Of a DNA stretch of 64,000 bases, positions 42,527 through 52,885 are shown one piece after another. Below the pieces are notes generated by a model. That model saw only the letters and a program-made list of their open reading frames with translations, was not told where the DNA came from and did not search any database. The stretch lies in NCBI GenBank assembly GCA_011109175.1, contig RDEW01000024.1, positions 179,199 to 243,198 of the forward strand. Direction: 5' to 3'. Each line of letters begins with the position of its first letter. The first letter of the stretch is position 1. A program made the position numbers and the translations under genes. This DNA is from Dicyema japonicum. Its lineage: Eukaryota; Dicyemida; Rhombozoa; Dicyemidae.

Positions 42527-42689
42527 CCTTAAATGATTCATAATTAATTTTTGTAAAAATTTTTTTGCAATTAGTTTTAATATGGTTCCAGAAATTGGAA
42601 GAAATTCATCTCTTAAACGTAGAAAAGTTTCAAAAACTGATCTATCTAGTGTAGACGATTAATCTTGAGTGCAATACTGATTATTTGGC

Positions 42690-44879
42690 AAAAAATTACC
42701 AGGAATCATAGAACTTCTCAGTATTTGTTAAAATTTCATAAAAAGCGAGGAAGATTTAGTTTACATTTTCATTGTGTTACAGATCTCTACGAAGACTCTA
42801 TAAATCAGCTATGCATACCTGAAATCTCCCAAATTGTAGACTTATTGACAAAAAGTTAAAATCCGAATTCCAATAACCACGTGAGGACATTCGGTAACAA
42901 ATTTTAATATGTTAAGTGTAAAATCCTGATTTTGTACTGAGAAACTACTCTACTTCCAGAACAAGTCATTTTCAAAACATTGACGAATTTACGTGTGTCC
43001 CTTCCGGAAAATGCAGATTGTGTTTTCAATTTTCTCAGATGACTCTATAAGAGTTCAGAATTCTCTGTACGGTGATCGTGGCTCTCTAGTGTTGTCACAT
43101 GTCCAACATAGAGCACTACATTAAGCATATTGTTAAGGTATTGGATTAGTTACTGTATTTTCTTCTGAGTTGTCTGAGTTGTGAGATTGGTGTGGACTCA
43201 TTTGAGTTCTAAGGGAGTGTTTATCTGAGGAATGAGACTGGTAGGAGTGCTTTATGGCCTTTTTCAGTGGATCTGATGTGCTTTTTAGGATTACATGTGT
43301 TACTCTGAGGCTGATTTGAAAGTATTCTGGTTGGTTGAGTTTTTTATATTATCATTTATTTTGCATATTTCCTATTATATAATTTGTGTCTTCAATTTGA
43401 AAGTTTGGCAGCATTTAATTTTGTTTTATAGCTCTATTTAGTACATTATTATAATTAATAAGCCAAAGAATTATAAAATTTAATAAAAGTAATTTTAATA
43501 GGAATATATAATCATACTGGTATATTGGAGTTTTTATGTCAAATTTGTTGTGAGCTACTGGTATTTGAGTTCTTACATAGCTGACTACATTTTATTTTTA
43601 GTGCTTTCTTGTTATTTAAATTTCTTCAATTTTATTGTTTGATATATGTAGCAAGTTCTGAGAATATTTTAAGCTGCTTATTCGTTATCTTATCAATACG
43701 GTTTTCTCCAATATTTGAATTTTGTCTGTTAATATTGCAATTTTATCTACCTTTGTTGTACATTCCTTATTATTGCTTGTAGATATAATTATGTGCATTT
43801 TTTATTATTCTTCGTTTTGCTGCTTATTACTTTGACATCTAAAAATAATAATTAAAGACTTGATTCATTTCACAGAAAGAGATGTATCAAAATCACTGAA
43901 TTGCATTTCTTCAATATTCCCTGGACAATTACTACCAATAATCGTTTCCAAAATACAACTCATGCAATCGAGCAATAAATTCACCCACAAAGAAGCCGCT
44001 ATTCTGGCAAATGGCGAAATTTCTGAGTGTTAACCATTTTATAATTTCAAGGTTCATCTGACAGCATTATTGGTCACTTACTAATAATTTTACCTTATCT
44101 GTTAAACTGTTATACGCACGACAACTCAACAGTCCGCTCAATCTCTTGCTGGACTATCAGACGTTACGTTCCATCGATTTTCTTATTCTGCTCCAAGGAA
44201 TTCTTAGCCTCTTTTAATTGAACCGGTCTTTGATTTTTAAAATTTTTAGACTTTGTCAAATATCCTCGACTCCCACTATCGTGTGCAGTTTGCTGCCTGT
44301 TCTCTCTTTGCTATAATCGTGGAGAATAGTGGCAGTCAAATGTCCCCTTTTATTGATAGAATAATGAATGTGTGTTGTGTGGCATACAGTAGTATAAGGT
44401 CTTCCGTTTTATTACTTCAGAAAAAAAGTATTGTCCACTTTATGATGTCATAGTTGTGCTCTTTGACGTCATTGAGTGTACAATTAGAAAACAGGTAGAT
44501 TATGTCTGTAGCTAGGTTTTATGTTGACACCTTATTTCCGCTGTTTCTTACTAGATTTAACTCGAGCCCTAGGGACGAATCGTTGATTTCGTTATTTGAC
44601 GTTTATGGATTTGTTAGCTTGTAGATTGCCACTAGAGTTCTTAGTTGAGTTACAGAGACGTACTGGGCTCAGTCATCCTAACTGTTTATCAAACACTGCT
44701 ATCTAGAATGGAGGTTTGAGGATTTCTAAGTGTTCGGTGTATTCTGCTGAAGGGAGGTTAACTGGCAATTACTATGCAATGCAATGAACCTCATAACTAT
44801 TTCTGTTTCATCCATGAGGGCTCCGTGTGAGTTGTTTGCCGATTCTTTCGTCCTATACCTCATTTTCAACTACCTGAAT
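42690..44879 (+). pseudogene. TNPO1: transportin-1 (karyopherin beta-2) gene, unit 1
   Basis: Transportin-1 is the HEAT-repeat importin for PY-NLS cargo. With micro-introns removed (clear ones: 44029-44051, 44226-44249, 44399-44420, 44495-44515; 23, 24, 22, 21 nt) the frames match animal transportin in order: LYEDSINQL (42,790), the SLCTVIVAL/HMSNI region (43,080), LNCISSIFPGQLLPIIVSKI, HKEAAILANGEISEC, STVRSISCWTIRRYV, LSNILDSHYRVQFAACSLFA, VDTLFPLFLTRFNSS and the segment at 44,770-44,880. The acidic-loop exon present in unit 2 is deleted at 43,869. Several single-base indels and the missing ends argue that this copy is broken. Upstream it abuts the Tigger; downstream it is fused to a piece of BCD1. 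Confidence 0.8.
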
Positions 44880-45010
44880 TTCCCACAATTTTTATTTTTA
44901 AAATGATAATCTCAATGATTATAAAAATTTATAATTTGTAATAAATTTTATATTTTTTATTTGAATATTATTTTGGTTGTAAAATAATTTAACAATCAAA
45001 GTAATCCTCT
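44878..45010 (+). pseudogene. captured 3' end of BCD1
   Basis: gaatttcccacaatttttat and the next ~60 bp match 26,622-26,685, the last ~15 codons and 3' flank of BCD1. It is fused directly to the truncated transportin gene. The counterpart in the other unit is at 57,205-57,340. Confidence 0.75.
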
Positions 45011-45365
45011 GAGGTAATTGAGTGCTGTTTCTCCTGACAACTGCCAAAAGATCAAACACATTCCTTCTACTAGGAAGCAAACAATGGTTTTTTATGATCT
45101 CAAAGGAAAAGTCATAAGCTTCCCCATGATTATAGAAAGATTAGTTTTTAATGGATTTTCTAATCTTGATGATACCAAATTTTTTCGGATGACCAATAAG
45201 GTTATCATCGAAATATAATCTTTGGACATTTTTTAATGCAAAAATAACAAAGAATTCCTTACGTCTGATATCAAATACTTTTGATAGTGTTAAATATGTG
45301 GTTACTATGGTTTTTGGTGAGGTGGTTACGTGCATCGTTTTTTCTCTGTACAACGATTAAGAAAA

Positions 45366-46345
45366 ATGTCTGAAAAACACTCATTATACAATCGAGAACT
45401 AAGGCTAATGACGTTCTACGTACGTGGAATATCGAAAGATTGGACAACGAAAGTACTTTGTGACGATCTCGAGAATAACAAAATATCTATTGGCTGCCTT
45501 CAAGAGACGAAAATCGAAAATAGACGTGATGAGAAATGGAACAACTACCGACTGATTCTCTTCCAACTGAATGTAAACACTATGGCATGAGATTTGTTCA
45601 ACACGTGGATTACCTCAAAAAATTACATTGCTATTGAGAGTCAACGACCGAATATGTGTCCTACAAGTCAAACTAAATGAACTATCCCGTCCAATAGTCT
45701 ATTAACTGTCATAAATGTCTATGCACAACACTGTGGACGAGTAATAAAGAACCCTGATGAGCTAAAAATTCTATTCAGAACTATCAAGCACATACTCTAA
45801 TAATGCTTCATCGTCCCTTGTCTTGTTACGGGAGATGTGAATGCAAAGGCAGGAATGCGAATAAGGCCCGAAGAATCCTCTATTAAGGAGAAATGCATAT
45901 GGAGCCTCTCTGGTGAACTTTGCGAGGCAAATAGCCTTTTTCTGTGCAACACGGCCTTCACGCACTCAGCATTGCACAAAATGACGTGGCACGGACAAAG
46001 AAAAAACTCTGTCGGAGAGACCGTGAATATATAATCAAATCGATTACATTATTTTCCGAAAGTCTGATAAACACCGGATAAATGATGCACGTTCCTACCA
46101 GGGAACAACAACTGACAGCGACCACAGGATCGTCATTGCAAAACATTTTGTAAAAAAGCACCTGACTGGAAAAAATACATTGAAAACGCGAAGAAGGCGA
46201 AAAAAGGCCCAATATATACTTTCATACAGAAAAATTGTGGTTAGAGCCCACTTGTAGAGCTAAATATTACGAACAAATCGAGACTCTTATGGAGAAAACC
46301 GCACCAGAATTATCAGTACGAACTCTGTGGGATTAAACAAAGCAG
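45366..46345 (+). pseudogene. LINE-B 5' fragment with APE endonuclease, unit 1
   Basis: Frames read MTFYVRGISKDWTTKVLCDD, LQETKIENRRDEKWNNYRLI, VINVYAQHCGRV, GDVNAKAGMRIRPEESS and MTWHGQRKNSVGET, the endonuclease of the LINE whose polymerase is at 15,599-17,697. A few indels break it. It is 85-95% like 57,690-58,820 by eye. The 45,018-45,353 segment before it is shared as well and has no recognised product. Confidence 0.75.
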
Positions 46346-46439
46346 GTAATGTCGTATAACATCACGTCCGGGTAAAGTATCTCGTCCGGGCTGATAAGTC
46401 TTACTTATCATTATAAAACAAATGGTTACCGGCTTCTTT

Positions 46440-46930
46440 TCAGAGGAAAAACAAAATTTTTAATTTCGTCAAAAACATTTTCGACGTAGTATGTGACAAA
46501 AAAGGAAGATTTTGACATCGGTCTCCGATTTTTAAAGGAAAAACGAAATTTTTTAATTTCGTCCAAAAACATGTTCGACGTAGTATGGGAGAAAAAAGGG
46601 AGACTTGACATCGATCCCCGATTTTCAGATTAATTAGGGTGAATTAAAAAAAAGATAATGGTCTATGTGAGAAGGAGTTAAGGAATATTAGAGAGTGGAT
46701 TAGGGTGTATTAAAGAATGTGTTAGGGTAAATAAAAATATGAATTATGGTGTATTAGAGAATAGATTTGGATTTATTAGAGAATGGAATAGGGTGAATTA
46801 AAATATGTGTTAGTGTAAATTAGAGAATGAGTTATGTTGTATTAGAGAATGGATTAGGGTAATTAGGAGTTAGTTTGAATTAGAAAATAAATTAGGGCGA
46901 ATAAGAGAATGGGTAGGGTAAATTAAAGCA
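46440..46930. repeat. 95-bp tandem pair and TTAGGG-bearing minisatellite
   Basis: 46,443-46,537 and 46,538-46,626 are two copies of a ~95-bp unit (aaatttttaatttcgtc...cgacgtagtatg). From about 46,630 to 46,930 there follow some ten degenerate ~25-30 bp units of the type gagaatggattagggtgtat. Absent from unit 2 of the large duplication. Confidence 0.7.
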
Positions 46931-46939
46931 TCAGTTGTT

Positions 46940-47790
46940 TCTATACATTCATAAAGTTTAAAAGGTCAATTAATAGGTCATCAGCATATGATAAGATGAA
47001 ATCGATTAATAGGTCATCAGCATATGATACGATGAAATCGTTTTTATTATCGGGTTGTTGTAATTCTGACATGTATAAGTTAAATAAAGATGGTGATATA
47101 GGAAAACCTTGTGGGACACTATTGGGCAGAACTAAAAGGACGAGAATTCAGCTTGCATAGTGTTAATTAATAACAATTGATTTTCTTTGGATTTAATTAC
47201 ATTTATTTAAATAAAGCATCAAATATTTTCAAAAAATAATCATTAAAGTATCAATCTTTTTCGATCATTTTATTAAACATGGAAAACTTCTATCTACCAA
47301 AACAGTTGTTGCAAGACAATTCCAAAAGTTTTGAAAAAAAATCTAGACAAAAGTCTTTAAAATTCTCATTTTTGATATTTTTTAATAAAATATTAATTGT
47401 CCTTTTTACAAGATAAAATTTGAAATCACACGAATCCTATTCAAATTTGATTGAATCTATATATTTTATTGAATCCATAATGGCAAAAAATTATCTTTGC
47501 AATTTGCTTATTTTCAGAATATAGGACAGTTTCCAGATAATTGGAAATGTATTCATGTTTGTTGAATAGTTGAAAATCAATGTGATTGCATCAATCGCAA
47601 TAGGTCTCAATTACTTGACAAATGAAAACGGTGACATCCAGCATCTTGCATTTGTGTTTCCACAAACAAATGGAGATTTCTACAAACAATCCCACGGATT
47701 CTACAACAATTTCATAAAATGAGCACTCTAGTTATTTCAGATAACAAACCATTATTGGAAATCAACTAAAGTCATAAGAAGCAATGCTAT
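46940..47790 (-). pseudogene. LINE-C fragments and shared block
   Basis: 46,960-47,155 matches the LINE-C motif B region (36,060-36,180) with a local 44-bp duplication (aataggtcatcagcatatga twice). 47,160-47,515 matches 33,240-33,600. 47,520-47,790 matches 36,590-36,820. The pieces are out of order compared with the LINE at 35.3-36.8 kb. Confidence 0.6.
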
Positions 47791-48162
47791 ACACAAGATT
47801 CTAGAGAGTATTCACATATTGTAAAAGCGAATCTTCACTACTGTTGGACTTTCGCGTATAGTTATCTTGGCTACGCTGTGGTCATCACTTGAATTTTCAT
47901 TCATAAATATACAGGATTGGACAATCGACCTTTCCATTATGTACATCGTGACCAGAGGACGGGTCATCGCTTCACTTGTCCGGGTTTACCAACTAATTCT
48001 CTACAAAAATGAAATTACCTGTAGGATGTTCTGAGCGTCCTCTCTTAGCAACAACTTTTTTGATTATGACCTAATTCTATAAAATAACGATTTTATGTAA
48101 AGCAGATAATAAAGAATGTTAGGGAAAATTCCAGATTATTATTAAAGTAAAACATCTATTAG

Positions 48163-49006
48163 TTAGTCACTAACTAAAGGTATGTCCGAACTATCTTTTT
48201 ATAAGGATATTTGGCGTATAATATAACAAAAATACCAAAAATGCTCGATATAACAAACCCAGCAATAACAGGCGCAAATCGTCTCGAATTATTAGAAGAT
48301 ACTATTTCAGGCTTATTTTCAAAATGTTTAATTACTTTGCTAGTTTTTTTGTAGTTATTCTCAATTTTCAAAGACGTGATGATTTTGTGTTTATTCACTT
48401 TTGTAGTCTTATTGTGATTACTCATATGGTTCTCACGTGGACAGATGCATTTATTGTCTAGTATTAATTTGTACTATACCATTCCCTTCAAAATTCTGAA
48501 TTTTTGATTCTCTTGAAAATTGAAATTTAAACTCGTTAATTTTCAGAAAAAAGGGCTCTTTTATAATCGTTAATTCTTTGCATTTACAATATCCACCAAG
48601 TTTGTGAGTCATGTTAACCTTTCGCATGATATATTCGACTAAATGCAAATAAATAACTACAAGGAAGATAAGTAACTGAAATTTCAAACAGTGTAGCTCT
48701 AACGCGATACACATGTGCTTTAAAAGTTAACAGATAATTATTATTTTTCAGATGTACACAAGAAATATTATTTTTTGAACCAATCCACCCACGTTCGTTA
48801 AATAATACATGTTTTTGCTAAAATTATATCTTGCATACTATTTTACCATCATGATGAACTAACGATATTTTTCCACTGAGAATTACATTAATATGACCGT
48901 CGTTTGTTAAAACGAATTTGGAAGAAACTAATCTAACATTCAAGGCGAGTAAATTAATGATGATTACTAAATAAAAATATATTGTGATACTTATTAATTG
49001 ACCCAT
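48163..49006 (-). CDS. MGxLI membrane-protein family, copy 4 (unit 1)
   Basis: Starts MGQLISITIYFYLVIIINLL, then LTNDGHINVILSGKISLVHH; the three micro-introns sit at the same places as in copy 5. HKLGGYCKCKEL, FQFSRESKIQNFEGNG, KHFENKPEIVSSNNSRRFAP and the helix VIAGFVISSIFGIFVILYAK follow. Near the end an indel shifts the tail (YPYKKIVRTYL instead of YTYREESSDIPLVSD). Otherwise it is as well preserved as copy 5. Probable type I membrane protein of unknown role. Confidence 0.65.
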
Positions 49007-49079
49007 TATTAGTTTGATTTAACAAGTGATTATTTAGTTTAATTTAATTTTTATTAATTTAAAAATTAATTATGAGTAA

Positions 49080-50560
49080 TTTTATAAATGTTAATTGAGG
49101 ATGTCTCAGAATATATTGAGATTGTCTAAAAAGACGAAAAATCGTTACTACTGAAAAACTAAACTACCTTCCAATCTTGGAATACCTTATGGAACGCCAC
49201 TGTTAGTTCCGTAGGATAATACAGTCTCCTGACCATCCCCTTGGACCTGACATCAAAGTAGTGGACACCTGCCGGAGATAAAAGAAGAAACTTTCTCTTT
49301 TGTGGAGATTAATCCAGGACTCCAAAACTAACCGACAGAAAAGGAATTATATGCACACTGAAATCACGTAATGAAACGAAAACTTTTGTTATCATTATCG
49401 TATTTCTGTTTTTTGATATGAATGAGAAAATATCTAGTTGATCATATGTGTAAAGAACATTTGTTTGGATAGTAAGTAATAGTTTGGAACTATTCGTTTC
49501 AAATATGCAGTTTTATAACGAGTTTGTGACCTACAAGAAAACCAAATGTAATAGTAAAATGAATGGTAACTTAATCCACTCCCCAACAAATAGTAGCTCC
49601 CTATCAAAAGAGATGCCAGTTTACAGTTAACGATATCTTCCGGAATTGGTAAACCTATCATGTAAGTTCTAAATAACATAAGAGAAATAGTAAAAAAGGC
49701 GTTTTGAAATGCTTAAAAAATTAAATGCCACAATTTGATCATCGAATGTGCTTTATGTTACTACAATGGCTACATTGAATTGAGTATATAGAACACTGTA
49801 CATAAAAAAAACTGATAGCTCGTCTGATGATTGCTAAATAAACTACAAATTGACCTCAAATTGACTTGCAAAAAGAATATATTCAAAAAATATTTGAATT
49901 GGTAAACTGAGCTCAGTCTCTTTCAAGATGACACTGGAACTTAAGGCGTATCTGGAAAGAAGGAGGTTGTGTAGAAAACCTGGAATTTATGGAACAAATC
50001 ACTAAAAAACTCAAATGGCCACCATCATGGAGTTCCTTTATTACATGGAATACTTTCTGATGAATATCTTAACAAGTGCACCAGGTTAAAGTTGACCGTC
50101 TCAAAGAACATATTCTCAGTGCTATTTAAATCGACGGAATAGAATTAGAGAGAGGTTGTCAACTTGGCTTGTGAATGGAACATCTCTCCCAATCTAAAAT
50201 TATGCAGAAAATCTAATCTGAGATCCTTGCGAATACGACTATCCATACTGATATTAAATACGATGTATAAACCGGATAAAAATGAATGAACTATAACTGT
50301 TGAAGTGGTTACTCTTCTTGATTAGTCTTTGTCATTTTAAGCGGAAAAACTTAATAATTATAAAGATTGGCTAACGCAAACAATAGTAAATCAAAGTCAA
50401 ATGGTTTAGTATACCATTTCTTTAAAAAAACCAATTTCGACGAAACACTAAAAATCCTTCAGATCTGTTGTCATCAGGAGTAGCTTTCATCCAAAAAACA
50501 GATTATCTGTAGATGTTTTTTTTTGCTAGGATCATTTCCAAGTTAATCAAGATTAATAGG
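49080..50560. repeat. block S of the large duplication, unit 1
   Basis: Shared with 60,110-61,670. A plus-strand frame at 49,165-49,290 (YLPILEYLMERHC then stop) is the decayed twin of a cleaner frame at 60,205-60,330. A minus-strand frame at 49,434-49,679 (TYMIGLPIPEDIVNCKLASL) is also shared. I recognise neither. Other parts look non-coding. Confidence 0.55.
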
Positions 50561-50564
50561 CTCA

Positions 50565-52885
50565 AAAAATTACCATGAATCATAGAACTTCTCAGTATTT
50601 GATAAATATCCCAAAAAGCGAGAAGAATTAGTTTACATTATCATTGTGTTACAGATCACTACGAAGACTCTATAAATAAGCTATGCATATCTGAAATCTC
50701 TAAAATTGTAGACTTATAAACAAACAGTAAAAATCAGAATTCCAATAACCACGTGAGGAAATTCGGTAACAAATTTTAGTATGTTAAGTGTAAAATCCTG
50801 ATTTTGTACTGAGAAACTACTCTACTTCCAGAACAAGTCATTTTCACAAACATTGACAAATTTGCACGTGTATCCCTCCCGGTTAATCCAGAATGTGTTT
50901 TCAATGTTCTCAGATGACTCTCTAAGAGTTCAGAAAAGTCTCTGTACGGTGATCGTGGCTCTCTAGTGTTGTCACATGTCCAACATAGTGCACTACATTA
51001 GGCATATTGATAAGGTATTGGATTAGTTACTGTATTTTCTTCAGTGTTGTCTGAGTTGTGAGATTGATGTGGACTCATTTAAGGTTCTAAGGGAGTGTTT
51101 ATCAGTGGAATGAGACTGGTAGGAGTGCATTATGGCCTTTTTTCAATGGGATCTGCTGTGCTCTCTTGGATTACATGTGTTACTCTGAGGCTGATTTGAA
51201 AGTATTCTGGTTGGTTGAGTTTTTTATATTATCATTTATTTTGCATATTTCCTATTAAATAATTTGTGTCTTCAATTTGAAAGTTTGGCAGCATTTAATT
51301 TTGTTTTATCGCTCTATGTAGTACATTATTATAATTAATAAGCAAAAGAATTATAAAATTTAATAAAAGTAATTCTAATAGGAATATATAAGCTTTCTGG
51401 TATATTGGAGTTTTTATGTCCAATTTGTTGTGAGTTACTGGTATTTGAGTTATTACATAGCTGACTACATTTTATTTTTAGTGCTTTCTTGTGGCTTAAA
51501 TATCTTCAATTTAATTGTTTGATATATGTAGCAAATCTGAGAATATTTTGAGTTGCTTATTCGTTACGCTTATCAAAGGGTTTTCTCCACTATTTGAATT
51601 TTGTCGGTTTATATTGCAATTTATCTACCTTTGTTGTACACTCCGTATTATTGGTTGTAGATATAATTATATGCGTTTTTTATTATTCTTCATTTTGCTG
51701 CTTATTACTTAAACATATAAAAATAATAATTAAAGACTTGATTATTATTGTAGAATGCAGTACGGGACGATGACGACAAATTAGCTCAAAAGTTTGGCTA
51801 CTTGAGTGATGAGGATAATTATTAAAATGTGTTTTATGACGACGAAACTGACTGGACTATAAGTTCACCTAAACTGCATTTCACAGAAAGAGATGTATCA
51901 CGATCACTGAATTGCATTTCTTCGGTATTCCCTTGACAATGACTACCAATAATCCTCTCCAAAATACAACTCAGCAATCGAGCAATAAATTCACCCACCA
52001 AGAAGCCGCTATTTTGGCAAATGGCGAAATTTCTGAGAGTTAACCATTTTATAATTTCAAGGTTCATCTGACAGCATTATTGGTCACTTACCAATAATTG
52101 TACCTTATCTGTTAAACTGTTATACGCACGACATCTCAACAGTCTGCTAAATCTCTTGCTGGACTATCAGACGTTACGTTTCATCGATTTTCTTAATACT
52201 TAGCCTCTTCAATCGAACAGGTCTTTTATTTTTAAAATTCAGACACTGTCAAATATTCTCGACTCGCACTATCGTGTGCAGTTTGATGCCTGTTCTCTCT
52301 TTGCTATTATCGTGGAGAATGATGGCAGATAAATATCGCATTTTATTGAGAGAGTAATGTATGTTTGTTGTGTGGCTTTACAGCAGTATAAGGTCTCCCG
52401 TTTAATTACTTCAGAAAAAAAGTATTGTCCACCTTTATGATGTCATCATTGTGCTCTTTGACGTCATTGGGTGTACAATTAGAAAGCAGGTAGATTATGT
52501 CTGTAGCTAGGTTTATGTTGACACCTTAATTCCACTGTTGCTTACTAGATTTAACTCGAGCCTTAGGGACATATAGTTGATTTTGTTTTGACGTTTATGG
52601 GTTTGTTAGCTTGTAGATTGACACTAGAGTTCTTAGTTGAGTTGGATCTCTAGCAGAGACGTTCTGCGGCTCAGTCATCCTAACTGTTTATCAAACACTG
52701 CTATCTAGAATGGAGGTTTGAGGATTTCTAAGTGTTCGGTGTATTCTGCTGAAGGAAAGGTTAACTGGCAATTACTATGCAATGCAATGAACCTCATAAC
52801 TATTTCTGTTTCATCCATGAGGGCTCCGTGTGAGTGGTTTGCCGATTCTTCTGTCCTAAACCTCATTTTCAACTACCTGAATTTC
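50565..52885 (+). pseudogene. TNPO1: transportin-1 gene, unit 2
   Basis: Second copy of the gene at 42,690. It keeps the acidic-loop exon (VRDDDDKLAQKFGYLSDEDN, DDETDWTI near 51,760-51,862), which is where PY-NLS release is controlled in the family. Intron 51,863-51,886 (24 nt) joins DWTI to KRDVSRSLNCISSVFP. Conserved blocks: NVFSMFSDDSLRVQKSLCTV (50,905-50,970), STVRSISCWTIRRY-like, LSNILDSHYRVQF, VYVDTLIPLLLTRFNSS, and WQLLCNAMNLITISVSSM (52,765). Some stops and indels remain (for example a TAA near 51,825). The 3' third of the protein is absent: the PHD-RT-RLE retrotransposon abuts at 52,885. Confidence 0.8.

Larger units (their letters stand above)
38765..42690 (-). mobile_element. pogo/Tigger-like DNA transposon, decayed and split by a hAT
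   Basis: Minus-strand frames give a CENP-B/Tigger-type transposase. At 42,660-42,540: FLPISGTILK. Then, across the hAT insertion, KASNGWLDRFKKRHEL (near 40,000). Then NIFNCDETALYIM (catalytic DE), LGEKLKPLLIGKFKSHRCLK, and, at 39,430-39,191, GIIKSFKSLYFNKL and VREAWKMMPETTMINFWQK. This order is that of Tc1/mariner-superfamily pogo elements. Stops abound. The 38,765 end has agcgagggtgtcccaaatag, a Tigger-like terminal repeat. Confidence 0.8.

Noticed and set aside
44253-44453. Separate 66-codon gene
   Set aside because: It is one transportin exon pair; the frame continues through a 22-nt intron into further transportin sequence.
42690-44879. Transportin copies as processed pseudogenes
   Set aside because: Micro-introns are retained in both copies, so duplication was at the DNA level.
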